Positions 56,855 to 64,000 of a stretch of DNA of 64,000 nucleotides are shown piece after piece. The notes beneath the pieces were generated by a model. That model was not told the origin of the DNA. It saw only the letters and a program-made list of their open reading frames with translations, and did not search any database. Source of the DNA: Sinorhizobium medicae (GTDB taxonomy: Bacteria; Pseudomonadota; Alphaproteobacteria; Rhizobiales; Rhizobiaceae); assembly GCF_007827695.1 (NCBI RefSeq), contig NZ_VITA01000006.1, positions 248,001 through 312,000 on the forward strand, read 5' to 3'. The position numbers and the translations under genes were made by a program. Numbering within the stretch: the stretch's first letter is position 1; each line of letters opens with the position of its first letter.

Positions 56855-57700
56855 TTACAACTCCACCAACAGGCCCTCCATCGCGCCGATGATCTTGCGG
56901 TGCTGGTGGGCGTGGCGGGTGCGCAGGCTCGTTGCGGCGTAAACGGTCTGCGGGATGACCGGCGCATCGGCCACGACGGCAACGCGGTCGGAGATCTGGT
57001 CGGCGGTCGCCTGCGTCACATAGGCCGCGCCGCCGAGCGTGCGCAACAGGTCCATCACCGCCATGTTCTGGCCGGCTGAAAGAGTAGCCGCCGAAAGGTG
57101 CGGAAGTGCCAGGCGGTGCGCACGATCAAAGGCCGGCGAGTAGCTTGATCGGATGTAGGTTTCGGGCCTCACGCCGGCCAAGTCGTGCGTATCGGTGCTG
57201 ACGAGCACGTAATGCAGTTCGCCGATCCGTTCATAGTGAAGATCGGGCAGGAAGTGCGGCGTGTAGAGCACTGCGAGATCGAGCTCTCCGGCGGCGAGAT
57301 CGCGGTTCATCTGGTTCGAATAATCCGCTTCCATATAGATCTCGGTCGTCGGCAGATCGCGGCGGATCGCAGCCACCCATCGGCCTGCAATGGTCTCGGC
57401 CAGATCGTGCTGAATTCCAAGCCGCATCGATCGCTCGAGGGCGCCTGCGCTCGCCACTGCGCGCGTCGCTTCATGCCACTGATTTTGCAAAGCTTTGGCG
57501 TAGTCGAGAAACCGCAGACCGGCAGCCGTCGGGAGGGTCCCGCCCTTGTTGCGCGTGAAGAGTTTCCGGTTGAATTGCGCCTCCAGCGCCTTCACGCGGT
57601 GCGAAACCGTGGATTGCGTGATGTTCAGCCGTTCAGCCGTACGGTTGAAACTGCGCGTTTCCATCAGGTCAAGAAAGGTCTCGATCAGGTCAACCTGCAT
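56855..57700 (-). CDS. LysR-family regulator of the divergent demethylation genes
   Basis: A 281-residue LysR-type protein. HTH at residues 1-60 (VDLIETFLDLMETRSFNRTA, NITQSTVSHRVKALEAQFNR), then the effector domain (about 85-281). It is divergent from the two FAD/GcvT-type oxidoreductase genes, with a 19-base inverted repeat between them. The start is 57700, preceded by AAGGAG eight bases before; the longer frame to 57745 adds residues that include that site. The effector is probably an N-methylated substrate or product (inference). Confidence 0.92.
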   Translation of the reverse strand: MQVDLIETFLDLMETRSFNRTAERLNITQSTVSHRVKALEAQFNRKLFTRNKGGTLPTAAGLRFLDYAKALQNQWHEATRAVASAGALERSMRLGIQHDLAETIAGRWVAAIRRDLPTTEIYMEADYSNQMNRDLAAGELDLAVLYTPHFLPDLHYERIGELHYVLVSTDTHDLAGVRPETYIRSSYSPAFDRAHRLALPHLSAATLSAGQNMAVMDLLRTLGGAAYVTQATADQISDRVAVVADAPVIPQTVYAATSLRTRHAHQHRKIIGAMEGLLVEL

Positions 57701-57732
57701 AGGTGCCGCTCCTTGCATCCCCCTCGGCAATC

Positions 57733-57751
57733 TAATCGAATTCATCGATTA
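57733..57751. promoter_or_regulatory. LysR operator in divergent promoter
   Basis: TAATCGA-ATTCA-TCGATTA, a perfect 7-base inverted repeat with 5-base spacer. It lies 33 bases upstream of the LysR start and 72 bases upstream of the oxidoreductase start, the usual position of a recognition-binding site. Confidence 0.6.
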
Positions 57752-57822
57752 ATAAAGCCGCCTCGCGGCGCTTGATGGACTTCAGCTTCCTCGTCAAAAA
57801 TCGCCGTAACAGAGGAGCCAGC

Positions 57823-60270
57823 ATGTCGAATTTGCCGTCTCACGCACGCGTCGTGATCATTGGTGGGGGCGCCGTCGGCGCCTCCTCGATCTACCATCTC
57901 GCCAAGGCCGGCTGGACAGACTGCGTGCTTCTCGAAAAGAACGAGCTCACGGCCGGCTCCACCTGGCATGCTGCTGGTAACGTGCCGACCTTCTCCTCGT
58001 CCTGGTCGATCATGAACATGCAGCGCTATTCGGCGTCGCTTTACCGCGACCTGGGTGTGCAAGTCGATTATCCGATGAACTACCACGTGACGGGCTCCCT
58101 CCGTCTCGGCCATACGAAGGAGCGCCTGCAGGAATTCAAGCGCGTCGTGGGCATGGGCCGCTACCAGGGCATGGAACTCGACATTCTGGCGCCCGACGAA
58201 ATGCGCAGCCGCTATCCCTTCCTCGAGACGCATGAGCTCACGGGCGCGCTCTACGACCCCTATGACGGCGACATCGATCCGGCGCAGCTCACGCAGGCGC
58301 TGGCCAAGGGCGCACGCGACATGGGTGCGAAGATCATCCGCTTCTGTCCCGTGACCGGTGCCCGGCGCGAAAAGGACGAATGGGTGATCGAGACGCCGCA
58401 AGGCGAAATCCGCTGTGAATACGTGGTGAATGCGGCCGGCTATTACGCCCGTGAGGTCGGCAGGATGTTCGGCCGCGACGTGCCGATGATGGTGATGAGC
58501 CATCAATATGTCCTCTTCGACGAGATTCCGGAACTTGCCGCCTGGTCCAAGGAGGCGGGTCACAAGCTGCCGCTGCTGCGCGACGTCGACAGCTCCTATT
58601 ATCTCCGGCAGGAGAAATACGGCATGAATCTCGGCCCGTACGAGAAGAACTGTCGTGCTCACTGGACGACGACGGACGATCCGATGCCGGAGGACTTTTC
58701 CTTCCAGCTCTTTCCGGACGACCTCGAAAGGCTCGAATGGTATCTGAACGACGCGGTCGAACGCGTTCCGATCCTCGGTACCGCCGGACTCTCCCGCGTC
58801 ATCAACGGGCCGATCCCCTACGCTCCGGATGGAAATCCGCTGATAGGGCCGATGCCGGGCGTGCCGAACGCCTTCGAGGCCTGCGTCTTCACCTTCGGCA
58901 TTTGCCAGGCTGGCGGTGCGGGCAAGGTCCTTGCGGAATGGGTGACCGAAGGTCAGACGGAATGGGACATGTGGTCCTGCGATCCGCGCCGTTACACGGA
59001 CTACACCGATCAGGACTATTGCATCGCCAAGGGCATGCAGATCTACGGCAACGAATATGCGATGCATTTCCCCAAGCACTACTGGCCGGCGGGGCGCAAT
59101 AGAAAGCTTTCGCAGATCCATGACCGCATTGCCGCACTCGGCGCTCAGTTCAAGCCATATAATGGCTGGGAACGCGCCATGTGGTACGCCAAGCCGGGCG
59201 ACGACACGTCGGAGGAGGCGACGCAGACCTGGGGCAGGGAAGGCCCCTGGGCGAAGCGGATCGAGGAGGAGTGCCTGGCCGTGCGCGACGCCGCGGGTAT
59301 TCTCGACCTGCCTGGCTTCTCGCGCTTTCGCTTGAAAGGCGAGGGCGCGCGCGAATGGCTTTCCGGTCTCATTACCGGCCGCGTGCCGAAGCCGGGCCGA
59401 ATCGGCCTTGCCTATTTCGCCGATAGCAAAGGCCGCATCCTCACCGAAATGTCGGTCATGGCAATCGAGGAGGATTTCTTCTTCCTGATAACCGCGGCGA
59501 CGGCGCAGTGGCATGACTTCGAGTGGCTCCGGAAGCACCGCCCTGTTGATGCGGCTTTTACATTGGACGACGTGACGGCGAATTTTTCATGCCAGATCCT
59601 GACAGGCCCGAAATCACGCGCGATCCTGGCCGAGGTCTGCGATGCCGATCTTGCAAAGGGCTGGCTGACGCACCAGACGGCTCAGATCGCGGGGCGCTAT
59701 TGCCAGCTCGTGCGGGTGTCTTTCGCCGGCGAGCTCGGTTGGGAAATCCATACCAAGATCGACGATACCCCGGCGATCTTCGACGCCGTGTGGGAAGCGG
59801 GCCAGAAGCACGGCCTCAGGCCATTCGGCATGGAAGCGCTCGACAGCCTGCGCATAGAGAAGGGTTACCGCGCCTGGAAGGGCGATCTTTCGACAGATTA
59901 TACCGTGCTTCAGGGCGGCCTTGAACGCTTTGTCGACTGGTCGAAGCCCGACTTCAAGGGCAAGGCGGCACTGGAGCGCGAGAAGCAACAGGGGGTTACC
60001 AGGCGTTTCGTGACGTTGACGGTGGAGGCCGAGGCCTGCGACGCGCCCTACATGTCGACGCTGTGGTCCGGGGGCGAGGTGGTCGGCGAGACGACTTCCG
60101 GAAACTGGGGCTATCGGACAGGAAGATCGATCGCGCTCGGCATGTTACGCGCCGATCTCGCCGTTCCCGGGCGCGAGGTCGAGGTCGAGATTTTCGGCGA
60201 CCGCTTCAAGGCCGTCGTGCAGCCGGACCAGCCGCTTTGGGATCCCTCGAATGAAAGACTGAAAGCATGA
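57823..60270 (+). CDS. FAD-dependent demethylating oxidoreductase, DMGDH/SARDH family (paralogue 1)
   Basis: An 815-residue protein of the dimethylglycine/sarcosine dehydrogenase family. N-terminal FAD domain (ARVVIIGGGAVGASSIYHLA, LEKNELTAGSTWHAAG with the His that covalently holds FAD in relatives), then the substrate domain and a C-terminal GcvT folate-binding domain (about 430-815: LPGFSRFRLKGEGAREWLSG, AGELGWEIHTKIDD, GMEALDSLRIEKGYRAWKGD). It is expected to oxidise an N-methyl group to a formaldehyde equivalent passed to tetrahydrofolate. The start at 57823 has GAGGAG. It overlaps paralogue 2 by 4 bases. Confidence 0.92.
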   Translation: MSNLPSHARVVIIGGGAVGASSIYHLAKAGWTDCVLLEKNELTAGSTWHAAGNVPTFSSSWSIMNMQRYSASLYRDLGVQVDYPMNYHVTGSLRLGHTKERLQEFKRVVGMGRYQGMELDILAPDEMRSRYPFLETHELTGALYDPYDGDIDPAQLTQALAKGARDMGAKIIRFCPVTGARREKDEWVIETPQGEIRCEYVVNAAGYYAREVGRMFGRDVPMMVMSHQYVLFDEIPELAAWSKEAGHKLPLLRDVDSSYYLRQEKYGMNLGPYEKNCRAHWTTTDDPMPEDFSFQLFPDDLERLEWYLNDAVERVPILGTAGLSRVINGPIPYAPDGNPLIGPMPGVPNAFEACVFTFGICQAGGAGKVLAEWVTEGQTEWDMWSCDPRRYTDYTDQDYCIAKGMQIYGNEYAMHFPKHYWPAGRNRKLSQIHDRIAALGAQFKPYNGWERAMWYAKPGDDTSEEATQTWGREGPWAKRIEEECLAVRDAAGILDLPGFSRFRLKGEGAREWLSGLITGRVPKPGRIGLAYFADSKGRILTEMSVMAIEEDFFFLITAATAQWHDFEWLRKHRPVDAAFTLDDVTANFSCQILTGPKSRAILAEVCDADLAKGWLTHQTAQIAGRYCQLVRVSFAGELGWEIHTKIDDTPAIFDAVWEAGQKHGLRPFGMEALDSLRIEKGYRAWKGDLSTDYTVLQGGLERFVDWSKPDFKGKAALEREKQQGVTRRFVTLTVEAEACDAPYMSTLWSGGEVVGETTSGNWGYRTGRSIALGMLRADLAVPGREVEVEIFGDRFKAVVQPDQPLWDPSNERLKA

Positions 60271-62714
60271 CGAAGCCGATCCCTGAAAAGGCGCGCGTGG
60301 TCATCATCGGCGGTGGCGTTTCCGGTTGTTCGGTCGCCTATCACCTGTCAAAGCTCGGCTGGACCGACGTCGTGCTGCTCGAGCGCAAGCAGCTCACCTG
60401 CGGCACCACCTGGCATGCGGCCGGGCTGATCGGCCAGCTGCGCGCCTCGCAGAACATGACACGCCTCGCAAAATATTCGGCCGACCTTTACGTGAACCTC
60501 GAGGCGGAGACCGGCATTGCTACCGGCATGCGCCAGAACGGCTCGATCACCGTGGCGCTGACGGAAGAGCGCAAGGAGGAGATCTACCGCCAGGCTTCGC
60601 TAGCGCGTGCCTTCGATGTGGATGTGCGCGAGATCTGTGCGAGCGAAGTGAAGGCGCTCTATCCGCACCTCAACGTCTCCGATGTTAAGGCGGCGGTGCA
60701 CCTGCCGCTGGACGGTCAATGCGATCCGGCCAATATCGCCATGGCGCTTGCCAAGGGTGCGCGGCAGAACGGCGCGACGATCATCGAGGGCGTGAAAGTC
60801 ACCTCGGTGTTGAAGAAGGATGGCCGTGTTGCCGGTGTCACCTGCAAGCAGAACGGCGAGAATTACACCATCGAGACCGAGAACGTCGTCAACTGCGCCG
60901 GCATGTGGGGCAGGGAGCTTGCCCGGCAATCCGGTGTGACGGTGCCGCTGCACGCCTGCGAGCATTTCTACATCGTGACCGAGGCAGTGCCGGGTCTGGG
61001 CCGCCTGCCGGTGCTGCGCGTACCCGACGAGTGCACCTACTACAAGGAAGACGCAGGCAAGATGCTCGTGGGCGCCTTTGAGCTGAAAGCCAAGCCCTGG
61101 GGCATGGAAGGCATTCGCGAGGACTTCTGCTTCGACCAGCTGCCGGAGGACTTCGACCATTTCGCGCCGATCCTCGAAATGGCGGTCAACCGCATGCCGA
61201 TGCTGGAGACGGCCGGCATTCATACCTTCTTCAACGGGCCGGAAAGCTTCACCCCCGACGACCGCTACTATCTTGGCGAGGCGCCCGAGGTTAAGGGATA
61301 TTGGGTTGCCGCCGGATATAATTCGATCGGCATCGTCTCTTCCGGGGGTGCCGGAATGGCGCTGGCGCAGTGGATGAACGACGGCGAGCCGCCCTTCGAC
61401 CTCTGGGAGGTCGACATCCGCCGCGCCCAGCCTTTTCAGAAAAACCGCTCCTACCTGAAGGAGCGCGTGGGCGAGACGCTTGGACTGCTCTATGCAGATC
61501 ATTTCCCCTATCGCCAGATGGCAACCGCGCGCGGTGTTCGCCGCTCGCCCATCCATGAGCACCTGAAGGCGCGCGGTGCCGTGTTCGGCGAAGTGGCGGG
61601 ATGGGAGCGGGCGAACTGGTTCGCGGAACAGGGTCAGGAGCGCGAATATCGTTACTCCTGGAAGCGGCAGAACTGGTTTGAAAATCAGCGGCAGGAGCAC
61701 CTTGCGGTCCGCAGCAAGGTCGGCCTCTTCGACATGACGTCCTTCGGGAAGATTCGTGTCGAAGGTCGCGATGCGCTCGCCTTCCTGCAACGGCTTTGCG
61801 CCAATGAGATGGATGTCGAGCCCGGCCGTGTCGTCTACACGCAGATGCTGAACGCTCGGGGCGGCATCGAGAGCGACCTTACCGTCACCCGGTTCTCGGA
61901 ATCCGCATTTTTCCTCGTCGTGCCCGGTGCGACCCTGCAGCGGGACCTTTCCTGGTTGCGGAGGCACTTGCGTGACGAATTCGTGGTGGTCACTGACGTC
62001 ACCGCCGCCGAAAGCGTACTCTGCGTCATGGGACCGAAGGCTCGGGACCTTATGCAGAAGGTGAGCCCGAACGATTTCTCCAATGAAGCGCATCCTTTCG
62101 GCACCGCGCGCGAGATCGAAGTCGGCATGGGTTTAGCCCGCGCTCACCGTGTCACGTATGTCGGCGAACTAGGCTGGGAGCTTTATGTATCGACCGACCA
62201 GGCGGCGCATGTGTTCGAGACGCTGGAGGCGGCGGGCGCCGACGCCGGCCTCCGGCTCTGCGGCCTTCACACGCTGGACAGTTGCCGGATCGAGAAAGCG
62301 TTCCGGCATTTCGGCCATGACATAACCGATGAGGATCACGTGCTCGAAGCCGGACTCGGCTTTGCAGTGAAGTCCGCCAAGGGCGAATTCATCGGCCGCG
62401 AAGCAGTGCTCGCGAAGCGCGACAAGGGCCTTTCGCGCAGGCTGTTGCAGTTCCGGCTTTCCGATCCGGAGCCGTTGCTCTTCCACAACGAGGCGATCGT
62501 GCGCGATGGCGAGATCGTCGGAACGATCACGTCCGGCAATTACGGACATCACCTCGGTGGCGCGATCGGGCTCGGCTACGTGCCTTGCCAGGGGGAGGGC
62601 GAGGCGGATGTGCTTGCATCGGGCTACGAGATCGAAATCGCCGGAACACGGGTCAAGGCCGTGGCTTCATCGAAGCCGATGTACGATCCGAAGGCGGAGC
62701 GGGTGAAGGCCTGA
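60267..62714 (+). CDS. FAD-dependent demethylating oxidoreductase, DMGDH/SARDH family (paralogue 2)
   Basis: Also 815 residues with the same order of domains as paralogue 1: FAD motif ARVVIIGGGVSGCSVAYHLS, LERKQLTCGTTWHAAGLIGQ LR, then GcvT domain from about 460 (FDMTSFGKIRVEGRDALAFL, GELGWELYVSTDQAAHVFET, RLCGLHTLDSCRIEKAFRHF). The length equality and matching motifs show tandem duplication followed by strong divergence, so the two should act on different steps or substrates. The ATG overlaps the previous TGA, and MttB follows after a repeat-containing gap of 144 bases. Confidence 0.92.
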   Translation: MTKPIPEKARVVIIGGGVSGCSVAYHLSKLGWTDVVLLERKQLTCGTTWHAAGLIGQLRASQNMTRLAKYSADLYVNLEAETGIATGMRQNGSITVALTEERKEEIYRQASLARAFDVDVREICASEVKALYPHLNVSDVKAAVHLPLDGQCDPANIAMALAKGARQNGATIIEGVKVTSVLKKDGRVAGVTCKQNGENYTIETENVVNCAGMWGRELARQSGVTVPLHACEHFYIVTEAVPGLGRLPVLRVPDECTYYKEDAGKMLVGAFELKAKPWGMEGIREDFCFDQLPEDFDHFAPILEMAVNRMPMLETAGIHTFFNGPESFTPDDRYYLGEAPEVKGYWVAAGYNSIGIVSSGGAGMALAQWMNDGEPPFDLWEVDIRRAQPFQKNRSYLKERVGETLGLLYADHFPYRQMATARGVRRSPIHEHLKARGAVFGEVAGWERANWFAEQGQEREYRYSWKRQNWFENQRQEHLAVRSKVGLFDMTSFGKIRVEGRDALAFLQRLCANEMDVEPGRVVYTQMLNARGGIESDLTVTRFSESAFFLVVPGATLQRDLSWLRRHLRDEFVVVTDVTAAESVLCVMGPKARDLMQKVSPNDFSNEAHPFGTAREIEVGMGLARAHRVTYVGELGWELYVSTDQAAHVFETLEAAGADAGLRLCGLHTLDSCRIEKAFRHFGHDITDEDHVLEAGLGFAVKSAKGEFIGREAVLAKRDKGLSRRLLQFRLSDPEPLLFHNEAIVRDGEIVGTITSGNYGHHLGGAIGLGYVPCQGEGEADVLASGYEIEIAGTRVKAVASSKPMYDPKAERVKA

Positions 62715-62720
62715 AGAAAC

Positions 62721-62821
62721 CGCCCCTCATCCGCCTGCCGCCGCATTCTCCCGTTTTGACGGGGAGATGGGAACATACGGCGCCCTCTGAAACCATCCGG
62801 GGAGAGGGCAGGCGAGGGGCG
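62721..62821. repeat. RIME-like mosaic intergenic repeat, copy C
   Basis: Outer arms CGCCCCTCATCCGCCTGCC and GGCAGGCGAGGGGCG face each other around TTCTCCCGTTTTGACGGGGA and CCATCCGGGGAGAGG, a different centre from copies A and B but the same outer arms. It lies between paralogue 2 and mttB. Confidence 0.7.
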
Positions 62822-62858
62822 ATTGCCACACGACGACAGCGCCACTGGGAGATGAATG

Positions 62859-64000
62859 ATGGCTGAGGAATGCGCAGTTGCTGCTTCGAGACGGTCCGGC
62901 GGACGGGCGGCGCGCGTTGCGCTCCGCTCGGCTCCGCTCGCCGAAAATATCCGTCCCGTCCGGCCGGGTCTTTCCGGCGGGCAGTACAAGCCGCTGACGG
63001 AGGCAAACGTCAAACGAATTCACGAGGCAGCGCTCGATGCGCTGGAGCAGATCGGCCTTGCCAATGCGCCGCAATCCGGCGTCGAGATCATGACCGGAGC
63101 CGGGGCGATCCTCGGCGAGGACGGGCGGCTCCGCTTTCCGCGTGCATTGGTCGAGGACATGCTGGCCCTCGCCGCGCGCGACATAACGCTTTTCGCGCGT
63201 GATCCGAAACAGGACCTCGAACTCAGCGGTACGCGTGTCTATTACGGTACGGCGGGCGCGGCGGTCCACGTCGTCGACGTCGAAAAGCGCGAATACCGCG
63301 AGTCCACCGCCAAGGACCTCCTGAACGCGGCGCAGCTCGTCCACCGCCTGGACAATGTCCACTTCTTCCAGCGCGCCATGGTCTGCCGGGACGTTTCCGA
63401 CAATTTCCTGATGGATATCAATACGCTCTACGCCTGCTGCGCCGGAACGACGAAGCATGTCGGCACGAGCTTCTCCGATCCGTCGCATGTCGAGGGCTGC
63501 TTCGATCTCATTCACATGATAGCCGGCGGCGAGGAGCAGTGGCGGGCGCGGCCTTTCGTCTCGAACTCGAACTGCTTCGTGGTGCCTCCGATGAAGTTCG
63601 CGGAGGAAAGCTGCATCACCATGGAGAAGTGCATCCGCGGCGGCATGCCGATCCTTCTGCTTTCTGCGGGCCAGGCGGGGGCGACTGCCCCGGCCCCGCT
63701 TGCAACCGCCATCGTACAGGCGGTGGCCGAGTGCCTTGCGGGCGTCGTCTACGTCAACGCTCTTTCGCCCGGTCATCCGGCTGTCTTCGGTACGTGGCCG
63801 TTCGTCTCCGATCTGAGAACGGGTGCGATGTCGGGCGGTTCCGGCGAGCAGGCGTTGCTATCGGCGGGTTGTGCGCAGATGCACCAGTTCTACCGTCTCC
63901 CGGGCGGCGCTGCTGCCGGCATTGCGGATGCGAAGCTTCCCGATATGCAGGCGGGCTGGGAACAGGCGATCTCCAATGTCATGGCGGGGCTTTCCGGCCT
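62859..64000 (+). CDS. MttB-family (trimethylamine/betaine-type) methyltransferase, 3' end outside window
   Basis: 380 codons are visible and still open at the window end. Family sequence: RPGLSGGQYKPLTEANVKRI HEAALDALEQIGL, YYGTAGAAVHVVDVEKREY, AQLVHRLDNVHFFQRAMVC, SNSNCFVVPPMKFAEESC, GQAGATAPAPLATAIVQAVA ECL. MttB proteins transfer a methyl group from a quaternary or tertiary amine to a corrinoid protein. No in-frame TAG is present in the visible part, so it is the non-pyrrolysine type, whose known members use glycine betaine, proline betaine or carnitine. Tandem ATGs lie at 62856 and 62859 behind GGGAG. The annotated substrate remains unknown. Confidence 0.88.
   Translation, partial: MAEECAVAASRRSGGRAARVALRSAPLAENIRPVRPGLSGGQYKPLTEANVKRIHEAALDALEQIGLANAPQSGVEIMTGAGAILGEDGRLRFPRALVEDMLALAARDITLFARDPKQDLELSGTRVYYGTAGAAVHVVDVEKREYRESTAKDLLNAAQLVHRLDNVHFFQRAMVCRDVSDNFLMDINTLYACCAGTTKHVGTSFSDPSHVEGCFDLIHMIAGGEEQWRARPFVSNSNCFVVPPMKFAEESCITMEKCIRGGMPILLLSAGQAGATAPAPLATAIVQAVAECLAGVVYVNALSPGHPAVFGTWPFVSDLRTGAMSGGSGEQALLSAGCAQMHQFYRLPGGAAAGIADAKLPDMQAGWEQAISNVMAGLSG

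Noticed and set aside
57742-59538. 598-codon minus-strand frame opposite the first DMGDH-like gene
   Set aside because: Antisense shadow of a clear FAD/GcvT protein; no ribosome site and no motifs. The same holds for minus frames at 60600-62093, 48976-50688, 36473-38065, 29162-30688 and 62727-63776.

Overview
The window is GC-rich chromosomal DNA of an alphaproteobacterium of the order Hyphomicrobiales (Rhizobiales), most probably Sinorhizobium/Ensifer. The evidence is the character of the proteins (BA14K, DUF1194, SIMPL and DUF1236 proteins, an rpoD with a long acidic insert), a dispersed palindromic intergenic repeat, and mosaic repeats of the RIME kind known from rhizobia. No insertion sequence, integrase, prophage or CRISPR array was found.

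Layout. 0-12.8 kb: 3' part of an aldehyde dehydrogenase with its DUF779 partner, a PEP-mutase-like enzyme, prs, a lipoprotein, the minus-strand run lgt / MidA-type methyltransferase / pgeF / M24-fold protein, then UbiK, YbjN-domain protein, proC, a LysR regulator and a CsaA-like protein. 12.8-24.2 kb: an OmpR/EnvZ-type two-component pair, a MarR regulator with a clear operator, several small envelope proteins (SH3/DUF1236, BA14K, a Gly-rich 88-mer, and a 51-residue one-helix protein), a glyoxalase-II-like hydrolase, a cold-shock protein, a DMT exporter, a PQQ-type sugar dehydrogenase and aatA. 24.2-42.6 kb: imine-reductase-like and SDR oxidoreductases divergent from a LysR gene, carA, yqeY, the dnaG-recQ stretch, kbl-tdh (threonine breakdown), rpoD, a group of small conserved genes, a SIMPL protein and a CAU-anticodon tRNA.

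42.6-55 kb is the accessory-looking part. It holds a frameshifted HTH gene, an AAC(3)-like acetyltransferase, and a compact locus made of a SARP/BTAD-type regulator, a 71-residue protein and a translationally coupled YcaO enzyme. A DUF1194 protein, a PF10091/GH144-like glycosidase, an enoyl-CoA hydratase divergent from TetR plus a VOC protein, and a toxin-antitoxin locus with a doubly broken toxin but intact antitoxin and operators follow.

55-64 kb: a membrane alpha/beta hydrolase, then a LysR regulator divergent (across a perfect inverted repeat) from two overlapping 815-residue FAD/GcvT-type demethylating oxidoreductases and the start of an MttB-family methyltransferase. This looks like a regulated catabolic unit for an N-methylated compound.

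The best candidates for undescribed biology are the YcaO locus (44321-47603), the MttB/twin-oxidoreductase unit (56855-64000), and the M24-fold protein at 4795-5946 whose metal ligands appear to be replaced. All calls come from reading the sequence; no database search was run.
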